From Caballeronia arvi (GTDB lineage: Bacteria > Pseudomonadota > Gammaproteobacteria > Burkholderiales > Burkholderiaceae), in NCBI RefSeq assembly GCF_001544695.2, contig NZ_FCOM02000043.1, positions 1 to 64,000 of the forward strand: a stretch of 64,000 nucleotides of DNA, given 5' to 3'. The notes beneath the pieces were generated by a model. That model was not told the origin of the DNA. It did no database searches and worked only from the letters and a program-made list of their open reading frames with translations. Shown piece by piece: positions 50,605 through 59,836 of this stretch (the first letter of the stretch is position 1; each line of letters begins with the position of its first letter). A program made the translations under genes and the position numbers.

Positions 50605-52431
50605 ATGACTCGCGCCCTCCGCAATATCGCCATCATTGCCCACGTCGACCACGGCAAGACCACGCTCGTCGACCAGTTGCTCCGCCAGTCGGGCACGTTC
50701 CGGGAAAACCAACAGGTCGCCGAGCGGGTCATGGACTCGAACGACATCGAAAAGGAACGCGGCATCACGATCCTGGCGAAGAACTGCGCCGTCGAATACG
50801 AAGGCACGCACATCAATATCGTCGATACGCCGGGACACGCGGACTTCGGCGGTGAAGTGGAGCGTGTGCTGTCGATGGTCGATTCCGTGCTGCTGCTCGT
50901 CGACGCCGTCGAAGGCCCGATGCCGCAAACCCGCTTCGTCACGAAGAAAGCGCTCGCGCTCGGTCTCAAGCCGATCGTCGTGATCAACAAGGTGGACCGT
51001 CCGGGCGCACGCATCGACTGGGTGATCAACCAGACGTTCGATCTCTTCGACAAGCTCGGCGCCACCGAAGAGCAGCTCGACTTCCCGATCGTGTACGCGT
51101 CGGGTCTGAACGGTTATGCCGGTCTCGATCCGGAAGTGCGTGAAGGCACGATGCGTCCGCTCTTCGAAGCCATTCTGGAACACGTGCCGGTGCGTCCGGC
51201 CGATCCGGACGGTCCGCTGCAATTGCAGATCACGTCGCTCGACTACAACTCGTACGTCGGCCGTATCGGCGTGGGCCGTGTCGCGCGTGGCCGCATTCGC
51301 CCCGGCATGCAGGTCGCGGTGCGTTCGGGTCCGGACGGCGCGATCCTGAATCGCAAAATCAATCAAGTGCTGTCGTTCCACGGTCTGGAACGCGTGCAAG
51401 TGGAAGAAGCGCAGGCCGGCGATATCGTGCTGATCAACGGCATCGAGGAAATCGGTATCGGCGTGACCATCTGCTCGCCGGACAATCCCGAAGCGCTGCC
51501 GATGATCACCGTCGACGAACCCACGCTCACGATGAACTTCCTCGTGAACTCGTCGCCGCTCGCGGGCAAGGAAGGCAAGTTCGTGACGAGCCGCCAGATT
51601 CGCGATCGTCTGACGAAGGAACTGAATCACAACGTCGCGCTGCGCGTGAAAGATACCGGCGACGAGACCACGTTCGAAGTGTCGGGCCGTGGCGAATTGC
51701 ACCTGACGATTCTCGTCGAGAACATGCGCCGTGAAGGCTATGAGCTGGCCGTCTCGCGTCCGCGCGTCGTGCTGCAGGAAATCGACGGCGTGAAGTGCGA
51801 GCCGTACGAAAACCTGACCGTCGATATCGAAGATCAGCATCAGGGCGGCGTGATGGAAGAGCTGGGCCGCCGCAAGGGCGAAATGCTCGACATGTCCTCC
51901 GACAGCCGTGGTCGCACGCGCCTCGAATACAAGATTTCGGCGCGCGGTCTGATCGGCTTTCAGGGCGAATTCCTGACGCTCACGCGCGGCACGGGCCTGA
52001 TGAGCCACACGTTCGACTCCTATGCGCCGGTGAAGGAAGGGTCGATCGGCGAGCGCCGCAACGGCGTGCTGATTTCGCAGGACGACGGCGCGGCCGTCGC
52101 CTATGCGCTGTGGAAGCTGCAGGATCGCGGCCGCATGTTCGTGACGCCGGGCGACGCGCTCTATGAAGGCATGATCATCGGCATTCACAGCCGCGACAAC
52201 GACCTCGTCGTGAACCCGATCAAGGGCAAGCAGCTGACCAACGTGCGCGCCTCGGGCACCGACGAAGCCGTGCGTCTCGTGCCGCCGGTCCAGCTTTCGC
52301 TGGAGTACGCGGTCGAGTTCATCGACGACGACGAACTCGTCGAAGTCACGCCGCAGTCGATCCGCCTGCGCAAGCGTCATCTGAAAGAGCACGAGCGTCG
52401 CCGCGCAAGCCGCGAAGCGAACGCCGAATAA
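50605..52431 (+). CDS. typA: Ribosome-associated GTPase TypA/BipA
   Basis: 608 aa, a translational GTPase that helps 50S assembly and stress adaptation. The G domain has AHVDHGKT (about 12-19), ERGITILAKN, DTPGHADFGGEVERVL and NKVDRPGAR. It is full length to the C-terminal domain (YSLEYAVEFIDDDELVEVTP-like). ATG 50605 gives the conserved MTRALRNIAIIAHVDHG start. It is a single-gene unit closed by a terminator. Confidence 0.95.
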   Translation: MTRALRNIAIIAHVDHGKTTLVDQLLRQSGTFRENQQVAERVMDSNDIEKERGITILAKNCAVEYEGTHINIVDTPGHADFGGEVERVLSMVDSVLLLVDAVEGPMPQTRFVTKKALALGLKPIVVINKVDRPGARIDWVINQTFDLFDKLGATEEQLDFPIVYASGLNGYAGLDPEVREGTMRPLFEAILEHVPVRPADPDGPLQLQITSLDYNSYVGRIGVGRVARGRIRPGMQVAVRSGPDGAILNRKINQVLSFHGLERVQVEEAQAGDIVLINGIEEIGIGVTICSPDNPEALPMITVDEPTLTMNFLVNSSPLAGKEGKFVTSRQIRDRLTKELNHNVALRVKDTGDETTFEVSGRGELHLTILVENMRREGYELAVSRPRVVLQEIDGVKCEPYENLTVDIEDQHQGGVMEELGRRKGEMLDMSSDSRGRTRLEYKISARGLIGFQGEFLTLTRGTGLMSHTFDSYAPVKEGSIGERRNGVLISQDDGAAVAYALWKLQDRGRMFVTPGDALYEGMIIGIHSRDNDLVVNPIKGKQLTNVRASGTDEAVRLVPPVQLSLEYAVEFIDDDELVEVTPQSIRLRKRHLKEHERRRASREANAE

Positions 52432-52448
52432 GCTGCGCATCGGCCGAC

Positions 52449-52473
52449 AAAAGCCGCCTTCGGGCGGCTTTTT
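52449..52473 (+). terminator. Rho-independent terminator after typA
   Basis: AAAAGCCGCC-TTCG-GGCGGCTTTTT, a UUCG-type tetraloop hairpin with a T-run. Confidence 0.92.
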
Positions 52474-52729
52474 CATGAGCGCAGCCACCCCTTGCTTATC
52501 CCGAAATTGCCCGCAAATGCCCGATGCAGAAGGGGCGCGGGCAACACGCACATGCGACCTTCGGTCATATGACAATTGGTTCTGTGCTATGCTTCCAAGA
52601 TTAGCTGTCGCTTTTTAGGTCCTTCCAAGCAGACTTGATTCGCGCAATCCGCTAAACGGTCAGGCCGTGGCGCGGAAGGTTTCGTAACCCGCACTTCCTC
52701 GAGAAACTCGAAGAAAGGTGAGCGTAAAA

Positions 52730-55588
52730 ATGATGAAGCAATTCCAGTCGAACTCCTATCTGTTCGGCGGTAATGCTCCGTACGTTGAAGAGTTGTACGA
52801 GCAATATCTCGATAATCCTGCGTCAGTGCCCGAGACCTGGCGCGCCTACTTCGACGCGTTGCAGAACGTGCCCGCTTCAGACGGCACGGCTCACAACGAC
52901 GTGGCCCACGGCCCCATCGTCGAATCCTTCGCCCAGCGCGCGAAGGCGAATGCCTTCATTCCGCGCGAAAGCACCGGTGACCTCACCACCGCGCGCAAGC
53001 AAGTCCACGTTCAATCCCTCATCGGCGCGTATCGCTTCATGGGCACGCAATGGGCCAACCTCGACCCGTTGAAGCGCCGCGAGCGTCCCGCCATCCCCGA
53101 GCTCGAACCCGGTTTCTACGACTTCACCGAAGCCGACATGGACCAGGTGTTCAACTCGACGAACCTGTACTTCGGCTTCGAGCAGGCGTCGCTGCGCGAC
53201 ATCGTCAAGGCGCTGCGCGACACTTACTGCGGCACGATCGGCGCTGAATTCATGTACATCAGCGATCCGGAGCAGAAGCGCTGGTGGCAGGAGAAGCTCG
53301 AGTCGATCCGCTCGACGCCGGCTTTCTCGAACGACAAGAAAAAGCACATCCTCAAACGCCTGACGGCCTCCGAAGGCCTCGAGCGCTTCCTGCACACGAA
53401 ATACGTCGGCCAGAAGCGCTTTTCGCTGGAAGGTGGCGAGAGCTTCATCGCGTCGATGGACGAAGTCGTCCGTCACGGCGGCAAGAACGGCGTGCAGGAA
53501 ATCGTCATCGGCATGGCGCACCGCGGCCGTCTGAACGTGCTGGTCAACACGCTCGGCAAGATGCCGGCGGACCTCTTCGCCGAATTCGAAGGCAAGCACG
53601 TCGATGACCTGCCGGCCGGCGACGTCAAGTATCACAAGGGCTTCTCGTCGGACGTGTCGACGGAAGGCGGCCCGGTTCACCTGTCGCTCGCGTTCAACCC
53701 GTCGCACCTCGAAATCGTGAATCCGGTGGTCGAAGGCTCGGCCAAGGCGCGCATGGACCGCCGCGGCGACGAGGAAGGCCTGCAGGTGCTGCCGGTGCAG
53801 GTTCACGGCGACGCGGCTTTCGCGGGCCAGGGCGTCGTGATGGAAACGCTGAACCTCGCGCAGACGCGCGGCTACGGCACGCACGGCACGTTGCACATCG
53901 TCATCAACAACCAGATCGGTTTCACGACGTCGGACCCGCGCGACGCGCGCTCGACGCTGTACTGCTCGGACGTCGTCAAGATGATCGAGGCGCCGGTGCT
54001 GCACGTGAACGGTGACGATCCCGAAGCGGTCGTGCTCGCGACGCAGCTCGCGATTGACTTCCGCATGAAGTTCCACAAGGACGTGGTCGTCGACATCATC
54101 TGCTTCCGCAAGCTCGGCCACAACGAGCAGGACACCCCGGCGGTCACGCAGCCGCTGATGTACAAGACCATCGCGAAGCATCCCGGTACGCGCGCCGTGT
54201 ACGCCGAAAAGCTGGTGCAGCAGGGCGTGATCACGGCCGAAGACGCGGACAACTTCGTCAAGGAATACCGTCAGGCGATGGACGAAGGCCATCACACGGT
54301 CGATCCGGTGCTCTCGAACTACAAGAGCAAGTACGCGGTCGACTGGGTGCCGTTCCTGAACCGCAAGTGGACCGACGCGGCCGACACCGCCGTGCCGCTC
54401 GCGGAACTGAAGCGTCTGGCCGAGCGCATCACGACGATTCCGGAAAACTTCAAGGTTCACCCGCTCGTCGAGCGCGTGATCAACGACCGCCGCGCGATGG
54501 GTCTCGGCGAAGCCAAGCTCGACTGGGGCATGGGCGAGCATCTCGCGTTCGCGTCGCTGGTGGCGTCGGGTTATGCAGTGCGTCTGACCGGTCAGGATTC
54601 GGGCCGCGGCACGTTCACGCATCGCCACGCCGTGCTGCACGATCAGAACCGCGAGCGCTGGAACGACGGCACGTACATTCCGCTGCAGAACATCGCGGAA
54701 GGGCAGGCTAAGTTTACGGTCATTGACTCCGTGCTTTCCGAAGAAGCGGTGCTCGGTTTCGAGTATGGCTATTCGACCGCCGAGCCGAACACGTTCGTCG
54801 CGTGGGAAGCGCAGTTCGGCGACTTCGTGAACGGCGCGCAGGTCGTGATCGACCAGTTCATCTCGTCGGGCGAAGTGAAGTGGGGCCGCGTTTCCGGCCT
54901 CACGATGATGCTGCCGCACGGCTATGAAGGCCAGGGTCCGGAGCACTCGTCGGCGCGTATCGAGCGTTTCCTGCAACTGTGCGCGGACCACAACATGCAA
55001 GTGGTTCAGCCGACGACGCCGGCGCAGATCTTCCATCTGCTGCGCCGTCAGATGATCCGCCTGTTCCGCAAGCCGCTGATCATCGCCACGCCGAAGTCGC
55101 TGCTGCGTCACAAGGAAGCCGTGTCGGATCTGTCGGACCTGGCGAAGGGCTCGTTCCAGCCGGTCATCGGCGAAGTCGATGAAGCGATCGAAGCGAAGAA
55201 GGTCAAGCGCGTGATCGCATGCTCGGGCCGCGTGTACTACGACCTCGTCGCGCATCGCCGCGAAGCGAAGAGCAACGATGTCGCCATCGTGCGTATCGAG
55301 CAGCTGTATCCGTTCGCGCACAAGCAGTTCGACGCGGAGCTCAAGAAGTACGAGAACGCGACCGAAGTCGTGTGGGTGCAGGACGAGCCGCAGAACCAGG
55401 GCGCCTGGTTCTACGTCGAGCACCATCTGCGCGAAGGCATGCGCGAGGGCATGAAGCTGGCCTATAGCGGCCGTCCGGCTTCGGCGTCGCCTGCGGTCGG
55501 CTACTACGCGAAGCACTACGAGCAGCAGAAGGCGCTCGTGGAAGGCGCGTTCGGCCGCCTGAAGGGCGCGCAGACCATCGCGAAGTAA
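52730..55588 (+). CDS. odhA: 2-oxoglutarate dehydrogenase E1 component
   Basis: 952 aa, the thiamine-diphosphate E1 enzyme (also called SucA) that decarboxylates 2-oxoglutarate in the TCA cycle. It starts MMKQFQSNSYLFGGNAPYVE, with the E2-docking N-terminus. HRGRLNVLVN, GDDPEAV with a downstream ThDP-motif Asn region, and the C-terminal TK_C domain (EQLYPFAHKQFDAELKKY) are present. ATG 52730 is preceded by AAAGGTG; a GTG 12 nt earlier is possible. First gene of odhA-odhB-lpd. Confidence 0.95.
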   Translation: MMKQFQSNSYLFGGNAPYVEELYEQYLDNPASVPETWRAYFDALQNVPASDGTAHNDVAHGPIVESFAQRAKANAFIPRESTGDLTTARKQVHVQSLIGAYRFMGTQWANLDPLKRRERPAIPELEPGFYDFTEADMDQVFNSTNLYFGFEQASLRDIVKALRDTYCGTIGAEFMYISDPEQKRWWQEKLESIRSTPAFSNDKKKHILKRLTASEGLERFLHTKYVGQKRFSLEGGESFIASMDEVVRHGGKNGVQEIVIGMAHRGRLNVLVNTLGKMPADLFAEFEGKHVDDLPAGDVKYHKGFSSDVSTEGGPVHLSLAFNPSHLEIVNPVVEGSAKARMDRRGDEEGLQVLPVQVHGDAAFAGQGVVMETLNLAQTRGYGTHGTLHIVINNQIGFTTSDPRDARSTLYCSDVVKMIEAPVLHVNGDDPEAVVLATQLAIDFRMKFHKDVVVDIICFRKLGHNEQDTPAVTQPLMYKTIAKHPGTRAVYAEKLVQQGVITAEDADNFVKEYRQAMDEGHHTVDPVLSNYKSKYAVDWVPFLNRKWTDAADTAVPLAELKRLAERITTIPENFKVHPLVERVINDRRAMGLGEAKLDWGMGEHLAFASLVASGYAVRLTGQDSGRGTFTHRHAVLHDQNRERWNDGTYIPLQNIAEGQAKFTVIDSVLSEEAVLGFEYGYSTAEPNTFVAWEAQFGDFVNGAQVVIDQFISSGEVKWGRVSGLTMMLPHGYEGQGPEHSSARIERFLQLCADHNMQVVQPTTPAQIFHLLRRQMIRLFRKPLIIATPKSLLRHKEAVSDLSDLAKGSFQPVIGEVDEAIEAKKVKRVIACSGRVYYDLVAHRREAKSNDVAIVRIEQLYPFAHKQFDAELKKYENATEVVWVQDEPQNQGAWFYVEHHLREGMREGMKLAYSGRPASASPAVGYYAKHYEQQKALVEGAFGRLKGAQTIAK

Positions 55589-55599
55589 TTCGGCTTGAT

Positions 55600-55632
55600 C
55601 GGGACGGGAGCGTCGAAGCGCTTCCCGTCCCG
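55600..55632 (+). other. Intercistronic hairpin between odhA and odhB
   Basis: CGGGACGGGA (55600-55609) pairs with TCCCGTCCCG (55623-55632), with further pairing of GCG/CGC inside. There is no T-run. It begins 11 nt after the odhA stop. Confidence 0.65.
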
Positions 55633-55673
55633 AGGCTCGTACACACACAGACACGCATCAGGACAATACTGAA

Positions 55674-56981
55674 ATGGCTATCGTAGAAGTCAAGGTTCCC
55701 CAGCTCTCCGAGTCGGTCTCGGAAGCGACCATGCTGCAATGGAAGAAGAAGCCGGGCGAGGCTGTCGCCCAGGACGAAATCCTCATCGAGATCGAAACCG
55801 ACAAGGTCGTGCTCGAAGTGCCCGCGCCGTCCGCCGGCGTGCTGGCGCAAGTGATCAAGCACGATGGCGATATCGTCACGGCCGACGAACTCATCGCGAA
55901 GATCGACACCGAAGCGAAAGCCGGTGAAGCGCCTGCGGCCGTCGCCGCTGCAGGCGACGCCGAAGTGAAGCCGGCTCCGCAAGCCGAACCGGTTGCTGCC
56001 ACGGCGGCTCCGGCTGCTGCGCAGGCATCGGCGGGCGCGACCGGTGGTGCAGCATCGCCTGCCGCGACGAAGATTCTGGCCGAGAAGGGCGTTTCGGCGG
56101 ATCAGGTGTCGGGTTCGGGCCGCGACGGCCGCATCACGAAGGGCGACGCACTCGCTGCTTCGGCATCGGCCCCGGCTCCGGCTGCTGCGAAGGCTGCCGC
56201 GCCGGCTGCGCCCGCGCGCGCCGCGAAGCCGTCGCTGCCGTCGGTTGCCGCACCGGCATCGGCGGATCAATGGCTGAAGGACCGTCCGGAACAGCGCGTG
56301 CCGATGTCGCGTCTGCGCGCGCGTATCGCCGAGCGTCTGCTCGAATCGCAGCAAACCAACGCCATCCTGACGACGTTCAACGAAGTCAACATGGCGCCGG
56401 TCATGGACCTGCGCAACAAGTACAAGGACCGCTTCGAGAAGGAACACGGCGTGAAGCTCGGCTTCATGTCGTTCTTCGTGAAGGCCGCTGTGCACGCGCT
56501 GAAGAAGTTCCCGCTCGTGAACGCATCGATCGACGGTAACGACATCGTCTATCACGGCTATTTCGACATCGGTATCGCTGTCGGTTCGCCGCGCGGTCTG
56601 GTCGTGCCGATCCTGCGCAACGCGGATCAGATGAGCCTCGCCGACATCGAGAAGAAGATCGCCGAATTCGGCCAGAAGGCGAAGGACGGCAAGCTGTCGA
56701 TCGAAGAAATGACCGGCGGCACGTTCTCGATCTCGAACGGCGGCGTGTTCGGCTCCATGCTGTCGACGCCGATCATCAACCCGCCGCAGTCCGCGATTCT
56801 CGGCGTGCACGCGACGAAGGAACGCGCGGTCGTCGAAAACGGCCAGATCGTGATCCGCCCGATGAACTACCTCGCGCTCTCGTACGACCACCGCATCATC
56901 GACGGCCGCGAAGCCGTGCTGTCGCTGGTCGCGATGAAGGACGCGCTGGAAGATCCGGCCCGTCTGCTGCTGGACCTGTAA
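55674..56981 (+). CDS. odhB: Dihydrolipoyl succinyltransferase, E2 of 2-oxoglutarate dehydrogenase
   Basis: 435 aa. The lipoyl domain carries its lipoylated lysine at K44 (EIETDKVVLEVP). An Ala/Pro linker, the E1/E3-binding domain (about 121-155, ATKILAEKGVSADQVSGSGRDGRITKGD region), a second Ala-rich linker and the catalytic domain ending SYDHRIIDGREAV with His406 follow. Also known as SucB. Confidence 0.95.
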   Translation: MAIVEVKVPQLSESVSEATMLQWKKKPGEAVAQDEILIEIETDKVVLEVPAPSAGVLAQVIKHDGDIVTADELIAKIDTEAKAGEAPAAVAAAGDAEVKPAPQAEPVAATAAPAAAQASAGATGGAASPAATKILAEKGVSADQVSGSGRDGRITKGDALAASASAPAPAAAKAAAPAAPARAAKPSLPSVAAPASADQWLKDRPEQRVPMSRLRARIAERLLESQQTNAILTTFNEVNMAPVMDLRNKYKDRFEKEHGVKLGFMSFFVKAAVHALKKFPLVNASIDGNDIVYHGYFDIGIAVGSPRGLVVPILRNADQMSLADIEKKIAEFGQKAKDGKLSIEEMTGGTFSISNGGVFGSMLSTPIINPPQSAILGVHATKERAVVENGQIVIRPMNYLALSYDHRIIDGREAVLSLVAMKDALEDPARLLLDL

Positions 56982-56997
56982 GAAAAGCAATTCGCCT

Positions 56998-57026
56998 CGA
57001 TGCGCGCGATAGGCTCGCGCGCATCG
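56998..57026 (+). other. Intercistronic hairpin between odhB and lpd
   Basis: CGATGCGCGCGA-TAGGC-TCGCGCGCATCG is a perfect 12-bp stem with a 5-nt loop and no T-run, 16 nt after the odhB stop. Confidence 0.68.
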
Positions 57027-57070
57027 CACGAGGCTGCTCCGCATGAGCGGAGATAGACCAAAGGAAAGTC

Positions 57071-58513
57071 ATGTCCAAGGAATTTGATGTCGTCGTGATC
57101 GGCGCGGGCCCTGGCGGCTATATCGCGGCGATTCGCGCAGCGCAGCTCGGCAAGTCGGTTGCGTGTATCGAGAAGTGGAAGAACCCGGCGGGCACATTGA
57201 AGCTCGGCGGCACGTGCCTGAACGTGGGCTGCATTCCGTCGAAGGCGCTGCTGGCGTCGTCGGAAGAATTCGAGAATGCGTCGAAGCATCTGGAAGATCA
57301 CGGCATCAGCGTGTCGGACGTGAAGCTCGATGTGTCGAAGATGCTCGCGCGCAAGGACGGCATCGTCGAGAAGATGACGAAGGGCATCGAGTTCCTGTTC
57401 CGCAAGAACAAGATCACGTGGCTCAAGGGCCACGGCAAGTTCGCCGGCAAGAGCGGCACCGGCGTGCAGATCGAAGTGTCGGGCGAAGGCCAAGATGGTG
57501 AAACTCGGGAAGTCGTCACCGCGAAGAACGTGATCATCGCGACGGGTTCGAAGGCGCGTCATCTGCCGGGCATTCCGGTCGACAACAAGCTGATCGCCGA
57601 CAACGAAGGCGCGTTGTCGTTCGATTCCGTGCCGAAGAAGCTCGCTGTCATCGGCGCGGGCGTGATCGGTCTGGAGCTCGGCTCGGTGTGGCGTCGTCTG
57701 GGCGCTGAAGTGACCGTGCTCGAAGCGCTGCCGCAATTCCTCGGCGCAGCGGACGACTCGCTCGCGAAGGAAGCCGCGAAGCAGTTCAAGAAGCAAGGTC
57801 TCGACATTCATCTCGGCGTGAAGATCGGCGAAGTGAAGACGTCGGACAACGGCGTGTCGATCGCTTACACCGACAACGCGGGCAACGCGCAAACGCTGGA
57901 AGCGGACCGCCTGATCGTGTCGATCGGCCGCGTGCCGAACACCGATAACCTCGGTCTCGAAGCGATCGGCCTGAAGGCGAACGAGCGCGGTTTCATCGAC
58001 GTCGACGATCATTGCGCGACGAGCGTGCCGAACGTGTATGCGATCGGCGACGTGGTCCGTGGCCCGATGCTCGCGCACAAGGCGGAAGACGAAGGCGTGG
58101 CGGTGGCGGAGATCATCGACGGTCAGAAGCCGCATATCGACTACAACTGCGTGCCGTGGGTCATCTACACGGAACCGGAAATCGCGTGGGTCGGCAAGAC
58201 CGAGCAGCAGCTCAAGGCCGAAGGCCGCGAGATCAAGACCGGCCAGTTCCCGATGATGGCCAATGGCCGCGCATTGGGTATCGGCAAGGCGGAAGGCTTC
58301 GTCAAGATGATCGCCGACGCGAAAACCGACGAAATCCTCGGCGTGCATGTGATCGCGGCGGACGCGTCGGACCTGATCGCGGAAGCGGTCGTCGCGATGG
58401 AGTTCAAGGCGGCGTCGGAGGATATCGGCCGCATTTGCCATCCGCATCCGTCGCTGTCGGAAGTGATGCGTGAAGCGGCGCTCGCCGTCGACAAGCGTGC
58501 GTTGAACATGTAA
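57071..58513 (+). CDS. lpdA: Dihydrolipoamide dehydrogenase, E3
   Basis: 480 aa, a flavoprotein disulfide reductase that reoxidises the E2 lipoyl groups. The FAD motif is GAGPGGYIAAI, and the redox disulfide is C49-C54 (GGTCLNVGCIPSK). A second Rossmann GAGVIGLELGSVW is the NAD site, and the C-terminal active-site HPHPSLSE is present. Third gene of the 2-oxoglutarate dehydrogenase operon. Confidence 0.95.
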   Translation: MSKEFDVVVIGAGPGGYIAAIRAAQLGKSVACIEKWKNPAGTLKLGGTCLNVGCIPSKALLASSEEFENASKHLEDHGISVSDVKLDVSKMLARKDGIVEKMTKGIEFLFRKNKITWLKGHGKFAGKSGTGVQIEVSGEGQDGETREVVTAKNVIIATGSKARHLPGIPVDNKLIADNEGALSFDSVPKKLAVIGAGVIGLELGSVWRRLGAEVTVLEALPQFLGAADDSLAKEAAKQFKKQGLDIHLGVKIGEVKTSDNGVSIAYTDNAGNAQTLEADRLIVSIGRVPNTDNLGLEAIGLKANERGFIDVDDHCATSVPNVYAIGDVVRGPMLAHKAEDEGVAVAEIIDGQKPHIDYNCVPWVIYTEPEIAWVGKTEQQLKAEGREIKTGQFPMMANGRALGIGKAEGFVKMIADAKTDEILGVHVIAADASDLIAEAVVAMEFKAASEDIGRICHPHPSLSEVMREAALAVDKRALNM

Positions 58514-58544
58514 GACGGCTCGGCTTCGAGTTAAAGCATCGCAA

Positions 58545-58576
58545 CGAAGGCGAGCGGATCACACCGCTCGCCTTCG
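58545..58576 (+). terminator. Strong hairpin between lpdA and zapE
   Basis: CGAAGGCGAGCGG-ATCACA-CCGCTCGCCTTCG is a perfect 13-bp stem without a T-run. It may end the odh operon partially; zapE starts 20 nt later. Confidence 0.62.
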
Positions 58577-58595
58577 TCACTTCGAACGGCAGAAG

Positions 58596-59693
58596 ATGAA
58601 CGTCACCGAATACTACGAAAACGAGCTGCGCACGCGGGGTTATCAGTCGGACGAGGCGCAGCTCGCGGCGGTCGCGCGCCTGCAGCGCTGCTACGAGGAA
58701 TGGGTCGCGTACAAGTCGCGCCGTTCGAACGCGCTCAAGAAGTTTCTCGTGCGTCCGGAGCTGCCGCGCGGTGTCTACATGTGGGGCGGCGTCGGGCGCG
58801 GCAAGAGCTTCCTGATGGACAGCTTCTATGCGATCGTGCCCGTGCAGCGCAAGACGCGCCTGCATTTCCACGAGTTCATGCGCGAAGTGCATCGCGAGCT
58901 GGAAGAGCTGAAAGGTCAGGCCGATCCGCTCGATGAACTCGCCAAGCGTATCGCCAAACGCTTCCGGCTGATCTGCTTCGACGAGTTCCACGTCTCCGAT
59001 ATCGCCGATGCGATGATTCTGTATCGCCTGCTCGACCGGCTGTTCAAGAACGGCGTGCAGTTCGTGATGACGTCCAATTACCAGCCCGACACGTTGTATC
59101 CGGAAGGGCTGCATCGCGACCGATTGCTGCCGGCAATCGAACTCATCAAGCAGCATCTCGATGTGCTCAACGTCGATGCCGGCACCGATTACCGCAAGCG
59201 CACGCTGTCGCAAGTGAAGGCGTATCACACGCCGCTCGGCGCGTCGGCCAACGAAGCCTTGCGCGCGGATTTCGCGAAGCTCGCGGCCGTGCCCGACGAA
59301 AGCCCGATCTTGCATATCGAAAAGCGCGAGATCAAGGCGTTGCGCAAGGCCGACGGCGTCGTATGGTTCGATTTCGCCACGCTATGCGGCGGCCCGCGCT
59401 CGCAAAACGACTACCTCGAACTGGCGAACCGCTTTCACGCGGTGATTCTGTCGGACGTGCCGCAGATGACGCCGCGCATGGCGTCCGAAGCGCGCCGCTT
59501 CACGTGGCTCATCGACGTGTTCTACGACCACAAGGTGAAGCTCCTGATGTCGGCGGCCGTGCCCGCGGAAGAGCTGTACGTCGAAGGCCCGATGGCCAAC
59601 GAGTTTGCACGCACTGTTTCGCGTATCGTCGAAATGCAGTCGAAGGAATATCTGGAGGCGCCGCGACGCGTTACGGATGTTTCGCTGACCTAA
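58596..59693 (+). CDS. zapE: ZapE, AFG1-family cell-division ATPase
   Basis: 365 aa. The Walker A motif is GGVGRGKS (64-71, Lys70), and Walker B is LICFDEFHVSD. It continues through the AFG1 family signature (ANRFHAVILSDVPQMTP, RRFTWLIDVFYDHKVKL). ZapE is an ATPase that modulates FtsZ at constriction under oxygen limitation. It starts 82 nt after lpdA, beyond the hairpin. Confidence 0.9.
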   Translation: MNVTEYYENELRTRGYQSDEAQLAAVARLQRCYEEWVAYKSRRSNALKKFLVRPELPRGVYMWGGVGRGKSFLMDSFYAIVPVQRKTRLHFHEFMREVHRELEELKGQADPLDELAKRIAKRFRLICFDEFHVSDIADAMILYRLLDRLFKNGVQFVMTSNYQPDTLYPEGLHRDRLLPAIELIKQHLDVLNVDAGTDYRKRTLSQVKAYHTPLGASANEALRADFAKLAAVPDESPILHIEKREIKALRKADGVVWFDFATLCGGPRSQNDYLELANRFHAVILSDVPQMTPRMASEARRFTWLIDVFYDHKVKLLMSAAVPAEELYVEGPMANEFARTVSRIVEMQSKEYLEAPRRVTDVSLT

Positions 59694-59709
59694 TACGAGA
59701 ATCAAAAAT

Positions 59710-59730
59710 ATGCCGTTAGCCAAACGGCAT
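59710..59730 (+). terminator. Hairpin terminator after zapE
   Basis: ATGCCGTT-AGCCA-AACGGCAT, 16 nt after zapE, followed by the T-rich AAGCCTTTTA. Confidence 0.62.
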
Positions 59731-59768
59731 AAGCCTTTTAGGGGAATTTAGAGATTCGGACCACTCTT

Positions 59769-59823
59769 ATTTGCTGGCTTTGGGGTACTCGGTATCGTCG
59801 ATACCAGTTATCAGTCAGCAAAT
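59769..59823 (+). promoter_or_regulatory. Nested hairpin leader directly before the DUF4096 ribosome binding site
   Basis: Outer arms ATTTGCTG (59769-59776) and CAGCAAAT (59816-59823) enclose the inner stem ACT(C)GGTATCG-T-CGATACCAGT (around 59787-59808; perfect core GGTATCG-T-CGATACC at 59791-59805). The outer arm ends 2 nt before the GGAGA ribosome binding site of the GTG start at 59837. It could be an RNA switch or a DNA operator. Confidence 0.55.
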
Positions 59824-59836
59824 TGGAGAAATTACC

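Noticed and set aside
52877..55654. 925-aa minus-strand open frame
   Set aside because: Shadow of odhA; the sense frame encodes a complete, conserved enzyme.
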